Shown here: in pieces, positions 18,317-27,651 of the stretch
Layout: every line of letters starts with the position of its first letter
How positions within the stretch are numbered: position 1 is the first letter of the stretch
Assembly (NCBI GenBank): GCA_963790965.1
Contig: CAWBQO010000001.1
Location: 186,001 to 250,000, forward strand
Length of the DNA stretch: 64,000 nucleotides
Origin: CAWBQO01 sp963790965
GTDB taxonomy: Bacteria > Bacteroidota > Rhodothermia > Rhodothermales > DASSAV01
Direction: 5' to 3'
Position numbers and translations under genes: made by a program
The notes under the pieces: generated by a model
What the model was told of the DNA's origin: nothing
The model's input: only the letters and a program-made list of their open reading frames with translations
The model's database searches: none

Positions 18317-19798
18317 TCAGTACCCGGGGTTCTGTGTCAGCTCGGGATTCACTTCTCGCTCCGACTGAGGAATCGGGAATACCAGGTGCTTGGGCTGGAT
18401 GTTTATACGTTCGTCAGCAGACATGACATCCAGGGCGCGCCCGGTGCGCACGAGATCGAACCAGCGCTGGCCCTCGAGGGCAAGCTCGACGCGACGCTCA
18501 TGATAAACAGCGTCTCGAAACGCCGACTGGCTCATCCCCTCGGCCGCGCCGGGTAGTCCTACCCGGTTACGCACACGATTCAGCGGAGCGTAGGCTTCGC
18601 TGGTGCGCCCCATCTCGTTCAAAGCCTCGGCGTACATGAGAAGGATGTCGGAAAAGCGAATCACGCGGTAGTTCACCGGCGAGTCTTCCCCGTCGCCTAC
18701 AAAGCCCTCCTTCTTGTACAAATACTTTCGCTCGTTGTACCCGGTAGATGACCATGCGGGATCGTACGTCTTGCCACCGATTGTAGATCCCTCCATGAGC
18801 ACGCTGGCTGCAAGTCGAGGGTCGCCCTCTTCAAACTCGTCGACGAGGTTTTGGGTTGGCATATCAAAACCCCAGCCTTCAAGGCCGGGAACACCCGAGT
18901 TGCGGGGCGCTGTGCTGATGTGCTGAATGGAGCCGTCAGCGGTGTTGTCCCATGGCCCGTTGGGGCCATTTTCCATGAACTGAACTTCAAAAACGGATTC
19001 GACGCTGTTCTCGTACGCCTGCTCGAAATTGCTGGCGTAGTCTGGGAGCAAATCGTACCGTCCGGAGTCGATAACGCGCTTTGCGGCGGCTGCCGCTTCT
19101 TCCCAGTTCTTAAGCCAGAGATGGACGCGTGCGAGCATCCCATTAGCGGCACCACTCGTCGCACGTCCCACATCGGAGGATGGGTAAGATGCCGGAAGCA
19201 CGGCGGCAGCAGCCTCGAAATCGGACAGAATCAAGGCAAACACCTCCTCCTTCGGTGTCCTCGAGACGTTCAACTCGCCGAGCTTGGGTTCGGTGGTGAT
19301 GAGCGGCACATCGCCGAAGAGGCGGGTCAAGTAGAAGTAGTAGAATGCTCTCAGAAACTGCGCTTCCGCAACGATACGCGCGCGCGTCTCCTCGTCCATA
19401 TCGATCTGCGGGACGCGGTTGATGACGATATTCGCGCGGTAAACACCCGTATAAGCATCACGCCAACTCTCAGTCAACAATGAGTTCGACGGCTGAACCT
19501 GCAAGAGGTCGAACTCCCACCAGGCCGGGCCGTCGGACTTGCCGCCATCGCCCTTGTCCGCGTCGTCGGAAGTGATGTCGCCAATCGACCAGTAGCTGTT
19601 GGCGAACAGACCAGAGTACTGGAGCGGATCATAGGCCGCGATGATGGCGGCTTCGGCGTCGTCGGCCGTTTTGTAAAAGTTCTCCGTAGTGACCTCGTTT
19701 GGCGAAGTTTTCGTCAGGAAATCGTCCGCGCAACCAGCGAGCAAAAGACCCGCGGTGCCAACGACGAGCATGTTGCGAACTGTATTCTTGATATTCAT
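18317..19798 (-). CDS. susD-like: SusD/RagB-family nutrient-binding lipoprotein
   Basis: About 493 residues from the Met at 19798, giving a lipoprotein signal ending in LLLAGC. Typical SusD features follow: DDFLTKTSPNEVTTENFYKTADD at the N-terminus, TPR-like helices (RAFYYFYLTRLFGDVPL), and the C-terminal FSDILLMYAEALNEMG and ERRVELALEGQRWFDLVRTG motifs. SusD proteins sit over the SusC channel and bind oligosaccharides at the cell surface. The gene follows SusC by about 58 bp on the same strand, the standard order. A start at Met 19810 is also possible. The SusC-SusD pair marks this region as a polysaccharide utilisation locus. Confidence 0.95.
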   Translation of the reverse strand: MNIKNTVRNMLVVGTAGLLLAGCADDFLTKTSPNEVTTENFYKTADDAEAAIIAAYDPLQYSGLFANSYWSIGDITSDDADKGDGGKSDGPAWWEFDLLQVQPSNSLLTESWRDAYTGVYRANIVINRVPQIDMDEETRARIVAEAQFLRAFYYFYLTRLFGDVPLITTEPKLGELNVSRTPKEEVFALILSDFEAAAAVLPASYPSSDVGRATSGAANGMLARVHLWLKNWEEAAAAAKRVIDSGRYDLLPDYASNFEQAYENSVESVFEVQFMENGPNGPWDNTADGSIQHISTAPRNSGVPGLEGWGFDMPTQNLVDEFEEGDPRLAASVLMEGSTIGGKTYDPAWSSTGYNERKYLYKKEGFVGDGEDSPVNYRVIRFSDILLMYAEALNEMGRTSEAYAPLNRVRNRVGLPGAAEGMSQSAFRDAVYHERRVELALEGQRWFDLVRTGRALDVMSADERINIQPKHLVFPIPQSEREVNPELTQNPGY

Positions 19799-19856
19799 GA
19801 GGAGATGCATTCGGTTGGAAGAGGCATGCACGATGGACTCGCCACAAGAGGCCTGA

Positions 19857-22800
19857 TTAGAATACAAGATTGACACCTATGGAATAGGTCCGAACAACGG
19901 GATAGTTGCCCATGTCAATACCATAATTCAGGTTGTTGTTGTCAACTTTTCCGAGCTCTGGATCCAGACCGGAATACCCGCTGATGGTGAAGAGATTCTC
20001 CGCGCTGGCGAAGACGCGAACGTCGCGCACCTGAAGGCTGCGGTTGAGTCTGGCCGGCAGGGTGTAGGTCAATCTCACGTTCTTGAGCCGCAGGTAGGAT
20101 CCGTCCTCCACGTACCGATCGGAGATGCGGGCGTTGTCGTTCGGGTCATCCCAGGTGAGCCGAGGCATTTCGTTGCTCGTGCCGGGGCCGGTCCAGCGAT
20201 CCAAGACAGAGGCCATCTTATTGCCAACGAAGGATCCGTTCATCAGGCGGTACCCCATTGTATTCATGACCTGATTACCCTGCACTCCGTAGATGGAGAA
20301 GTCGACCGCCACGTTGCGGAAGCTAAAACCACCGTTGAAGCCATAGGTGAAATCCGGAATCGGACTGCCGATGTAGGTACGGTCGTCATCCGTGATGAAA
20401 CCGTCGCCGTTCACGTCGACGAACCGGATGTCGCCCGGCTGCGCACCGGGTTGTTCGGCATGGGCTTCGATTTCTTGCTGATTCTGGAACAGCCCGTTCG
20501 TCTTATAGCCGAAGAACGATCCCATCGGGCGGCCCTCAGCAGTCCGCGTCAGACGCACCGACTCGCGATAGAGGATGGGCGATCCGATCGGCAAGCCGCC
20601 GCCCAGGCTCAGCACCTCGTTACGCACCGTCGTAATGTTAAACCCGAACCTGTAGCCAAAGGCACCTGCTCTGTCGGCGTAGTTGGCGGCCAATTCAACA
20701 CCCTCGTTGAGAACCTCGCCCGCATTTTGATAGGGCGCATTTACGATCCCCGACGATGCCGGGATCGGAAGCGGCACCAACATGTCGTACGTGTTCTTGC
20801 GGTAGTAGTCAGCCACCATCTCCAGCCGGTTATTGAGCAGGCCGAGGTCCATGCCGAAGTCAGTCTGGCTGGTCGTTTCCCACTTCACGTCCGTATTGGG
20901 GATGCTCCCGGGTGCCACGCCGGTGACGACGTTCTGGTCGTCTCCCAGAACGTAGTACTGCGCCAGGTTCAATCGCGCCAGATAATTGTAGTTGCCAATC
21001 TCCGAATTGCCCGCACGTCCCCAACTCGCCCGCAGTTTGAGTTCACTAATGGCCCCAATGGACTGCATGAAAGGTTCCTCGCTTACGCGCCATCCTGCCG
21101 AGAACGATGGAAAGATGCCGTACCGGTTGTCCGCTGCGAACCGCGACGATCCATCGATCCTGAGATTGACCGAAAATAGATATCGATTCAGATAATCATA
21201 GTTGATTCGGCCGAAGTAACCGACGCTGGAGGCCTCCTCGATGAACTCGCCCGTGCTGAGGATCTGGTCCGCTGCGCTAATGGTGGTTACGTCCTCACTG
21301 GCAAAACCCTGGGCCGAAGCATCCTTTGATTCGTACCGGTCCGCTCCGAACGACGCACCTATCAGCATCTTTAGAAAGTGATCGGTTCCAAGGATACGTG
21401 TGTAGGTCGCCGCCGTTTGTGCCATCCAGCTATAGAAGGTGGAGTTGCTTGTCGATAGATTGGCGATGCTGTTCGAGGTGATGCCCCACCGGTAAGTCGG
21501 ATAGAAGCTCCGATAGTCACCGTAATTGAAGTCCACGCCAAGATCAGAACGGATCTCAAGCCCCTTTATGGGCGTCAGTTCGACGAAGGCGCGCTCGTTG
21601 ACACCGGTCGATTTGTTCGCCACGCTGTTAATGGTAGCCAGCCCGACGGGGTTCGGCCCCTGGCTGCTGCCTTCTTGATCCCCGAGAGGCCCGGCAAACT
21701 GACCGTCTCGATAGACCGGGACGACCGGTGCCATCTCGAGTGCCGCGACGATGCGGTTGTCGGTAGCAAACGGGTAATCGGTTGGTATCGTTGACTGATC
21801 AGTTCGCGAGAGACCGATGCGGTTGCCGATGCGAAGGAGGTTGGATACCCTGTAGTCTGCGTTGGCTCGGAGGGAGACCCGCTCAAAACCGCTCCCAAGC
21901 AGCGTTCCCTCCTGGTTGAGGTAGTTTCCGGACAAGAAGTAGCTGGCCTGGTCGCTACCTCCGGAAACGGACAAGTCGTACTTCTGGAGGAGGGCCTCGC
22001 GGGCAAGGGCACGCTGCCAATCAGTGCCGGTGCCGAGGGATATCGGATCGTCCCAGTAGGTAGGTAGACCGGAGTTGCTGCGGGCTTCGTTCTGCAACGA
22101 GGCGTACTGCTCGGCGTCGAGCATGTCCATGGTATGGCCGAGCTGCTGCATTCCTATGGTAGACGACAGACTCACGCGCGCGCCATCGACGTCCCCGCCG
22201 CTCTTGGTTGTGATGAGCACAACGCCGTTGGCTCCGTTGGCACCATAGATAGCTGCAGAGGCTGCATCCTTCAGGATGTCGATAGAGGCGATGTTGTCCG
22301 GGCTGATGGCGTTGATGTCGCCGCCCGGCACGCCGTCGATAACGTAGAGCGGACTACTGTTGCCGATGGTTCCGATCCCACGGACCTCCACCGAGAGGCC
22401 TCCCCCCGGCGTCCCATCATTGCTCGTGACGTTAATACCGGCCACCTTGCCCTGCAGAGCCTGTTCGATGGTGGTATTCACGTTGCGAGTGAGTTCCTCA
22501 GCAGAAACAGAGGCAATGGCCGTCGTGATCTCTGAGCGCTGCTGTGTACCGTAGCCGATCACCACGAGGTCCTCGGTCATTTCCACGGTCTCCGCCAAAA
22601 CCACGTTTATGACCCGTCGGCCTTCGACCCTTATAGATTGGCTTTCGAAACCGACGAACGAGAAGAGCAGTGTGGCATCCGCAGCCGGCACGGCAAGCTC
22701 GTACTCCCCGTTTTCGTTCGTTACCGCCCCTCGCTGCGTACCCTCGATCAGCACGTTTACTCCCGGAAGCGGTTCGCCGCTGTCGTGAGAAACCACCGTA

Positions 22801-22955
22801 CCGGAGACAATGATGTTGCCGGTGACATTCTGCGCAAGGCTAACCCCCGTTTGCCCTACATTGAAGATCAGAATAAGGAGTAAGCTGCCTGCTCTGAAAA
22901 GCTTTCTGATAGTTATGGCATCCATCCTGCGCACCCTTGCCTGGTTACTGTTCAT
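19857..22955 (-). CDS. susC-like: SusC/RagA-family TonB-linked outer-membrane protein
   Basis: A 1032-residue outer-membrane importer. After the signal peptide (cut near SLAQN) it has a CarboxypepD_reg-like domain (VSGTVVSHDSGEPLPGVNVL, about 49-125), the SusC signature before the plug (LVVIGYGTQQRSEITTAIAS), a plug domain with GIGTIGNSSPLYVIDGVPG and AASAAIYGANGANGVVLITT, and a large barrel ending in YSIGVNLVF. A CGGAG ribosome-binding site precedes the start. Together with SusD it should import oligosaccharides released by the enzymes lower in the locus, powered by TonB-ExbBD. Confidence 0.96.
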   Translation of the reverse strand: MNSNQARVRRMDAITIRKLFRAGSLLLILIFNVGQTGVSLAQNVTGNIIVSGTVVSHDSGEPLPGVNVLIEGTQRGAVTNENGEYELAVPAADATLLFSFVGFESQSIRVEGRRVINVVLAETVEMTEDLVVIGYGTQQRSEITTAIASVSAEELTRNVNTTIEQALQGKVAGINVTSNDGTPGGGLSVEVRGIGTIGNSSPLYVIDGVPGGDINAISPDNIASIDILKDAASAAIYGANGANGVVLITTKSGGDVDGARVSLSSTIGMQQLGHTMDMLDAEQYASLQNEARSNSGLPTYWDDPISLGTGTDWQRALAREALLQKYDLSVSGGSDQASYFLSGNYLNQEGTLLGSGFERVSLRANADYRVSNLLRIGNRIGLSRTDQSTIPTDYPFATDNRIVAALEMAPVVPVYRDGQFAGPLGDQEGSSQGPNPVGLATINSVANKSTGVNERAFVELTPIKGLEIRSDLGVDFNYGDYRSFYPTYRWGITSNSIANLSTSNSTFYSWMAQTAATYTRILGTDHFLKMLIGASFGADRYESKDASAQGFASEDVTTISAADQILSTGEFIEEASSVGYFGRINYDYLNRYLFSVNLRIDGSSRFAADNRYGIFPSFSAGWRVSEEPFMQSIGAISELKLRASWGRAGNSEIGNYNYLARLNLAQYYVLGDDQNVVTGVAPGSIPNTDVKWETTSQTDFGMDLGLLNNRLEMVADYYRKNTYDMLVPLPIPASSGIVNAPYQNAGEVLNEGVELAANYADRAGAFGYRFGFNITTVRNEVLSLGGGLPIGSPILYRESVRLTRTAEGRPMGSFFGYKTNGLFQNQQEIEAHAEQPGAQPGDIRFVDVNGDGFITDDDRTYIGSPIPDFTYGFNGGFSFRNVAVDFSIYGVQGNQVMNTMGYRLMNGSFVGNKMASVLDRWTGPGTSNEMPRLTWDDPNDNARISDRYVEDGSYLRLKNVRLTYTLPARLNRSLQVRDVRVFASAENLFTISGYSGLDPELGKVDNNNLNYGIDMGNYPVVRTYSIGVNLVF

Positions 22956-22998
22956 GGTCTCCGAGGTATATGTTAGCCTGTGAGTCTCTTTCGGCTAC

Positions 22999-24111
22999 CT
23001 ACAGCTTCAAAATGGAGGCGGCGTTGCCGTAGTAGACCTTTTGCAGGACTTCAATGGGCAGGCCGAGGCCTCGCGTATTGACCGGTGAGGAGATCATCGG
23101 GCTGTCGAAGTAGAGCGAGTCTGATCCTGACAGATACTGCCAGTGCAGGGAAAGCATCTTCTCCATCGAGGCGCGTTCGGCGGCCTGATCTTCCGCCGTG
23201 ACTTTGCTCGGCGGAACCTCGATGCCCATATCGGTGCCGTATAGAATGCGGTCCTGATAGAGAATGAAAAAGTCCCGCACCTTGTCGCTCGGCTGCCGTG
23301 TCATGTCGCCGAAGCGAGCGGCGGTATCGACGTAGAAGTTTGGAAAGCGGTCGAGACGCTTACCCACCTCATCAACGTCGTAGGCCATGGATCCAAGATG
23401 CGCACCGATGATGATGAGGTCGGGGTTGCGCTCGATCCAGTGATCACGGGCCGCTATGATTGTTTCCCAGCGCGGAATCTCCGGATGTTGGTAGGCATGG
23501 AATTCGGGGTTGTCCCTATAATAGGTGTAGTGTGGACTCTCCTCATCCAGAGGGAGCCAGGCTGCGCGCGGCTCTCCAATGTGCGCCAGTACGGGCACGC
23601 CCTTACTCGTAAGGAAATCCCAGATCGGCTGCAAGCGCTCGTCGTCGATCTGAATGAAGTTGCCGGCGGCGTCCTTCGTAGTTAGGCCAAACGTCTTCCA
23701 AACCTTTACCATTACCGCCCCGCGCTCGATGTCCTGCCCGAGTTGCTCGATGACCCCATCGGCGTAACCCGGCTGGTCTATTCCCTCACCGTCGAAAGCC
23801 GAAACCATGAACAGGTGGTCAGGGTGTTTCGTCGCATGGGCGACCGTCGCTTCCCATTCCTCCCGCCAGGAATCGCCGGATCGAGCTACGTTCACGATGG
23901 CTACTTGCATGCGCCACTCATCGAGTAGTGGAATGAGGAAATCGCGTTCGTAGTTGTCGTGTGTATGGATGTCGATCTTCTTCAGATCGGTCTGAACGGG
24001 GCCCGTCGGTGGTTCTGCCTGCGCCCTGCAGGACGCAATGCCAAGGGCCAGAAAAGCCGCTACAGTCAGGGAAAGAAGTGGATGGACGGAACGGGTAAAC
24101 ATGGTGCTCAA
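22999..24111 (-). CDS. Amidohydrolase-2 family lipoprotein
   Basis: A 370-residue lipoprotein with signal ending in LALGIASC (Cys 28). The catalytic core is a metal-dependent TIM barrel: KIDIHTHD (HxH at residues 49 and 51), PVLAHIGEPRAAW, IIIGAHLGSMAYD and YGTDMGIEV, which supply the usual metal ligands. The C-terminus LPIEVLQKVYYGNAASIL is the family's closing helix. Members act on diverse lactones, decarboxylation substrates or cyclic amides, so the reaction here is unknown. It lies 43 bp upstream of SusC on the same strand. A decayed relative lies at 5312-6082. Confidence 0.85.
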   Translation of the reverse strand: MSTMFTRSVHPLLSLTVAAFLALGIASCRAQAEPPTGPVQTDLKKIDIHTHDNYERDFLIPLLDEWRMQVAIVNVARSGDSWREEWEATVAHATKHPDHLFMVSAFDGEGIDQPGYADGVIEQLGQDIERGAVMVKVWKTFGLTTKDAAGNFIQIDDERLQPIWDFLTSKGVPVLAHIGEPRAAWLPLDEESPHYTYYRDNPEFHAYQHPEIPRWETIIAARDHWIERNPDLIIIGAHLGSMAYDVDEVGKRLDRFPNFYVDTAARFGDMTRQPSDKVRDFFILYQDRILYGTDMGIEVPPSKVTAEDQAAERASMEKMLSLHWQYLSGSDSLYFDSPMISSPVNTRGLGLPIEVLQKVYYGNAASILKL

Positions 24112-24205
24112 CAGGAACGATTATGCATTTAGGAAATGTTAGTTGCCGATCCTTCTGTCTCCTGAATGACTGGCTTGGCACCTCAGGTGACAACGGATAG
24201 CTACT

Positions 24206-25126
24206 TCAGGAGGACAGTTCTTTGTATTTGATGTCTTCCGCAAGATCTCCGCCCGATTCTTCTTCAATCGCCATCAGAAAGGCAGCTGCAATTGCGAGCA
24301 CCATCCCAGCAATCGTCAGCGGGTGCGGCATAACAGCATAAATAGTGAGAGAGAGGAGCACCGTCAGCACCGGAGCCAGCGCGTTGGTCATTGGCGAGAC
24401 AATGATGGCCTTTCCGTGCCGGAAAGCAAACACGAGAGAAAGCGCTCCGATGGCGTTGAGCGTCTGAATGGCCGCCGCGAGCCAGGGTCCTTTGATGCCC
24501 CAGTTGATCGGTTGCGAAAAGTCCGTCATTGCTACCGCAAAGGGCGCGAGCAAAAGGCCCGTTGCCATCATGTAAAAGAAGACGCTCTCGGCGCTCATCG
24601 TCCTGTTGGCAAATTTGATCACGTAGGCCTGCAGGCCCCACGCGAGAAAGACGCCAATGGCGAGGATGAGCCATAAATAACCCCTGACCACCGTGCTACC
24701 CGGGGCTTGGTACGACAGGAGCGGCACGGCGACGAGGGCAAGGACGATTCCGAGCCAACCCCTCCTCGATGCTTTCTCTCGCAGAAGTACGAGCGAGATC
24801 AAGATGGTGACTACCGGCGACAGCGATATAAGAGGAAAGACTATGTAAGCAGGACCAGCAGTCAGCGCGTGGAAAAGGACAAGCTGCCCGCCCGCGCCCA
24901 GCAACCCGGCAGCGCTTCCCAATAGAATAGATCGCCGATCGTGCTCAAGCTGCCATCCCGCCATGCGCAGAGCAATAAGCGCCGGTGGAATCATCGTCAG
25001 CGCCCAAACTGAGTATCCAAGGGTCGCTGGAAAGCCGGCACGCTCTGGCACTTCAATGAACGCACCCCACACGCCCCAGAAGACGGTGGTAATGACAGCA
25101 TAGAAAAGCCAAAGCTTGGATCTCAT
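24206..25126 (-). CDS. EamA-family (DMT superfamily) transporter
   Basis: About 306 residues from the Met at 25126, chosen because GGAGAG lies 7 nt upstream and the first helix starts at once (MRSKLWLFYAVITTVFWGVW). The frame from 25195 adds a charged, non-membrane extension. Ten hydrophobic segments are arranged as two EamA repeats, each starting with an aromatic-rich helix (second repeat from YLWLILAIGVFLAWGLQAY). EamA proteins export or import metabolites such as amino acids and sugars. It is the first gene of the long minus-strand block, downstream of a TTGACA promoter and the DeoR gene. Substrate unknown. Confidence 0.87.
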   Translation of the reverse strand: MRSKLWLFYAVITTVFWGVWGAFIEVPERAGFPATLGYSVWALTMIPPALIALRMAGWQLEHDRRSILLGSAAGLLGAGGQLVLFHALTAGPAYIVFPLISLSPVVTILISLVLLREKASRRGWLGIVLALVAVPLLSYQAPGSTVVRGYLWLILAIGVFLAWGLQAYVIKFANRTMSAESVFFYMMATGLLLAPFAVAMTDFSQPINWGIKGPWLAAAIQTLNAIGALSLVFAFRHGKAIIVSPMTNALAPVLTVLLSLTIYAVMPHPLTIAGMVLAIAAAFLMAIEEESGGDLAEDIKYKELSS

Positions 25127-25217
25127 ACAGATTCTCTCCAACTGTCCGCAAGGCTGGTGAGCTGCCCGACCCATCCTGCTCGGGCGGCCCACCAAGGTAT
25201 CAGCATCTGGTTTGAAT

Positions 25218-25245
25218 AAGATAATGAAACGATCCGTAATGTCAA
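25218..25245 (-). promoter_or_regulatory. Possible promoter of the EamA-amidohydrolase-SusCD operon
   Basis: On the minus strand TTGACA (25245-25240) is followed after 16 bp by TATCTT (25223-25218), about 92 nt before the EamA start. The -35 box is identical to that of the promoter at 10462-10492. The -10 box is weak, so confidence is moderate. Confidence 0.4.
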
Positions 25246-25364
25246 GGCAAATAAAAAGGAATGAAATGAAAGACGCGGCGGGTGCATTCCTTGCCTGTGG
25301 CGGGCTGCGGTTTGCCGAAGCCTCATGTTCTGTCAGGACAAAGGACTGAGAAGATGCGTCTGCC

Positions 25365-26138
25365 TCAGGCGGTGACGACGACGACGCCGCGCTCGTCGAG
25401 CCGGCGGCGCACGTTCTCGGGCACGGAATCGGTCACGATCGTGTCGACGGATTCTATCCCGCAGATGGAACAGAGGCCGCGGCGGCCGAACTTGGAAGAG
25501 TCGAAGACGGCAATGGTCTGCATCGCCGAATCGATCATGATCCGGTTGAGATGCGCCTCCATCGTATGGGTCGTTGTCAGGCCGAACTCCACATCGAAGC
25601 CGTCGACGGCCAGGAACAGCCTGCGGAAGGAGTGGTCGCGAACCATTTTCTCGGCGTAATGGCCCACAACGGCGGCTGAGTTGGGCCGAACGTTGCCGCC
25701 GAGCATGATCAGTTCCGTGTCCGGCAGCCGCAGCACTTCGGCCGCCACGGAGATCGACGAGGTAAGAATCGTCAGATTCTTCTTGCCCCTGAGGTGGCGG
25801 GCGACCTGGAGTACGGTCGTGCCGGCGTCAAGGATCAACGAATCGCCGTCGTTTACCAGCTCGGCGGCGGCCTTTCCTATGCGCGCCTTCTGTTCCTGAT
25901 ATCTAAGGCCTTTCTCCTCCAGAGGTTGGTCGTTCACCAGGTAATCGAGCCGCATAGCCCCGCCATGCGTGCGATGGAGCAGATTCCGCTCCTCGAGATA
26001 CTGAAGATCCTTCCGGACGGTAACTTCCGATACCCCCAAATGGTCGCTCAGATCAGCAACAGACACGCTCCCGCGTTCATTGAGAACATCGATGGAGTAC
26101 TTCCGCCGCTCCGCTGCATTCAGATGAGGTTTTTCCAC
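25365..26138 (-). CDS. DeoR/GlpR-family transcriptional regulator
   Basis: A 257-residue repressor-type regulator. Residues 8-62 form the winged helix of this family (RRKYSIDVLNERGSVSVADL, then GVSEVTVRKDLQYLEE and HRTHGGAM). The C-terminal domain is the sugar-phosphate sensor fold: IGKAAAELVNDGDSLILDAGTT, ILTSSISVAAEVLR and LMLGGNVRPNSAAVVG. Such proteins usually repress a catabolic operon until a phosphorylated sugar binds. It is transcribed in the same direction as the glycan locus and lies immediately upstream of it, so it is the likely local regulator. Its own promoter is at 26237-26276. Confidence 0.93.
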   Translation of the reverse strand: MEKPHLNAAERRKYSIDVLNERGSVSVADLSDHLGVSEVTVRKDLQYLEERNLLHRTHGGAMRLDYLVNDQPLEEKGLRYQEQKARIGKAAAELVNDGDSLILDAGTTVLQVARHLRGKKNLTILTSSISVAAEVLRLPDTELIMLGGNVRPNSAAVVGHYAEKMVRDHSFRRLFLAVDGFDVEFGLTTTHTMEAHLNRIMIDSAMQTIAVFDSSKFGRRGLCSICGIESVDTIVTDSVPENVRRRLDERGVVVVTA

Positions 26139-26236
26139 GTTGATCGCCGGTTATGACTTTACGCTCGCGCCCGGCCGGCTAATGGAGGCCGGTAGACCCG
26201 GAAGCCGAGTGAAACCTTCGACTTTTGATTCGAAAG

Positions 26237-26276
26237 CAAATATAAGGTAGTCTCGCGAAGTTAGATGCGCAAAAAA
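26237..26276 (-). promoter_or_regulatory. Bacteroidota-type promoter of the DeoR-family gene
   Basis: On the minus strand TATATTTG (26244-26237) fits the Bacteroidota -7 consensus TAnnTTTG exactly. A T-rich TTTTTTG (26276-26270) lies 25 bp upstream as a possible -33 box, slightly farther than usual. The -7 box is about 98 nt before the start codon at 26138. Confidence 0.5.
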
Positions 26277-26502
26277 CGGGCAAATGTGCGGGTTTTCAAT
26301 GGAAAAGCGGCGACTTTGGCGAGTTGAGACGGGGATTGTACTCCGCTTGCACAAGGCAGACGTTAGCCGGGCGGGCGGGCGGAAGAGAATCCGCAGGGCA
26401 CCGGGTACTACCCTCCCCCGGTGCCGGCCCTCGGCGAAAGCGTTTCTAAGTCTCTGCCGGCGCGGGCAAACTGTTTATGCTATGGTTCTTCTTGCCGATA
26501 CC

Positions 26503-26657
26503 CAGGAGGCTGTTGGGTTATTACCAATGGGATGTATCGCAAATGACCGGGACGATGTACGAGGCTGGAATGTTGTCTAACACCCCCTTGAATCCCCCTG
26601 GAGGGGGAGGTTGCGTTGAGGGGTCGGTGCCGCGGGCGGCGCTGCGGAGGCGGCTTA
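26503..26657 (+). mobile_element. Degenerate MITE copy A
   Basis: The left end (CA then GGAGGCTGTT) and the central CCCCCTTGAATCCCCCT block followed by GGGGGAGGTTGCG match the other copies of the family. The right half has diverged into GC-rich sequence, and only a weak GGCGGCTTA remains at the end of the SDR gene. The remainder of the 26139-26654 gap, apart from the DeoR promoter, shows nothing I can identify. Confidence 0.6.
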
Positions 26658-27404
26658 GCGGGCCAGATACGCGCCGTCGACGGGGTAATAGCCCCCGGTC
26701 ACGAAGGACGCTTCGTCGGAGCTGAGCCAGGCCACCAGCGCGGCGACTTCCTCGGACGTGCCGAGGCGGCCGATGGGATGCTGCGCCACGAGCCAGCCGA
26801 GCGTGTCGTCGTCGTTTTCCAGCGCCGCAATCATCGGCGTCTTGATGAAGCCCGGTCCGACCGCGTTCACCCGAATGCCGTCCGTTCCGACCTCGATCGC
26901 CGCGGTCTTCGTAAGCCCGACGACGCCGTGCTTTGCCGCCACGTAAGCCGGAGCCGTGGCAAAACCAACCTGCCCGAGAATGGAGGCAATGTTGACGATG
27001 GCACCTCCCCCCGCCTTCTTCATGGCGGGAATCTCGTACTTCATGCAGTAGAACACGCCGGAGAGATTGATTCCGATGACGCGCGACCAGGCGTCCAGAG
27101 GGTATTCTTCGGTCGTCTTCTGGTCCCCGCCGATGCCGGCGTTGTTGCAGGCAACGTCGAGTCGCCCGAAAGCGGAAACGGCCTCGTTAACCAGATGCTC
27201 GCAGGCAGCGGGGTCGGACACGTCCGCACGCACGTAGCGGGCCGTTCCGCCTTCCTTCTCGATGGCCTTCACGGTATCCGCTCCAGCGGCATCGTCCACA
27301 TCGGAAACAACGACGCGGAACCCGTCTCGGGCGTAGCGAAGTGCAACGGCGCGTCCGATTCCGGACGCGGCACCGGTTACGAGAGCAACGGCTTTCTCGT
27401 TCAT
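26655..27404 (-). CDS. SDR-family NAD(P)-dependent oxidoreductase
   Basis: A 249-residue classical short-chain dehydrogenase. Visible motifs are the TGAASGIG cofactor loop (residues 10-17), NNAGIGG (about 88), the catalytic Ser in NIASILGQ, YVAAK (Tyr/Lys pair about 153/157) and VGPGFIKTPM. VSDVDD after the second strand, with Asp in the specificity position, favours NAD over NADP. The substrate cannot be told from sequence; related enzymes oxidise sugars or polyols. It is monocistronic as far as I can see, with a degenerate MITE at its 3' end. Confidence 0.9.
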   Translation of the reverse strand: MNEKAVALVTGAASGIGRAVALRYARDGFRVVVSDVDDAAGADTVKAIEKEGGTARYVRADVSDPAACEHLVNEAVSAFGRLDVACNNAGIGGDQKTTEEYPLDAWSRVIGINLSGVFYCMKYEIPAMKKAGGGAIVNIASILGQVGFATAPAYVAAKHGVVGLTKTAAIEVGTDGIRVNAVGPGFIKTPMIAALENDDDTLGWLVAQHPIGRLGTSEEVAALVAWLSSDEASFVTGGYYPVDGAYLAR

Positions 27405-27591
27405 GGTAATCTCGTTTTGATGAACCGTGACCTCAGACGACCACCGGCCACGGCGTCCATGTCTGGTCGCCTCTAATGTTTACACGGGCGATCTACACGG
27501 CCGTTCCGGCGCGCTCCATTCACGGGAAAGAAAACGAAGGCTGACGCGCTAACGTAACAGGACCTGACCACATATGCGATGACCCAAAATG

Positions 27592-27629
27592 GCACGGGGC
27601 CGGAACGCTCCTGCGCCCCGGCCTCGTGC
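27592..27629 (-). terminator. Hairpin terminator of the first curlin gene
   Basis: A 12-bp stem (GCACGGGGCCGG paired with CCGGCCTCGTGC, one G-T pair) 23 bp beyond the stop codon of the curlin-repeat gene at 27652. There is no strong T-tract. Confidence 0.55.
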
Positions 27630-27651
27630 TGATCGAGGATGTTCGAACCGT

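Noticed and set aside
9171..22980. TGTTAGCCTG shortly upstream of two minus-strand starts (9171 and 22971)
   Set aside because: Ten-base matches are expected by chance in a window of this size, and spacing to the start differs.
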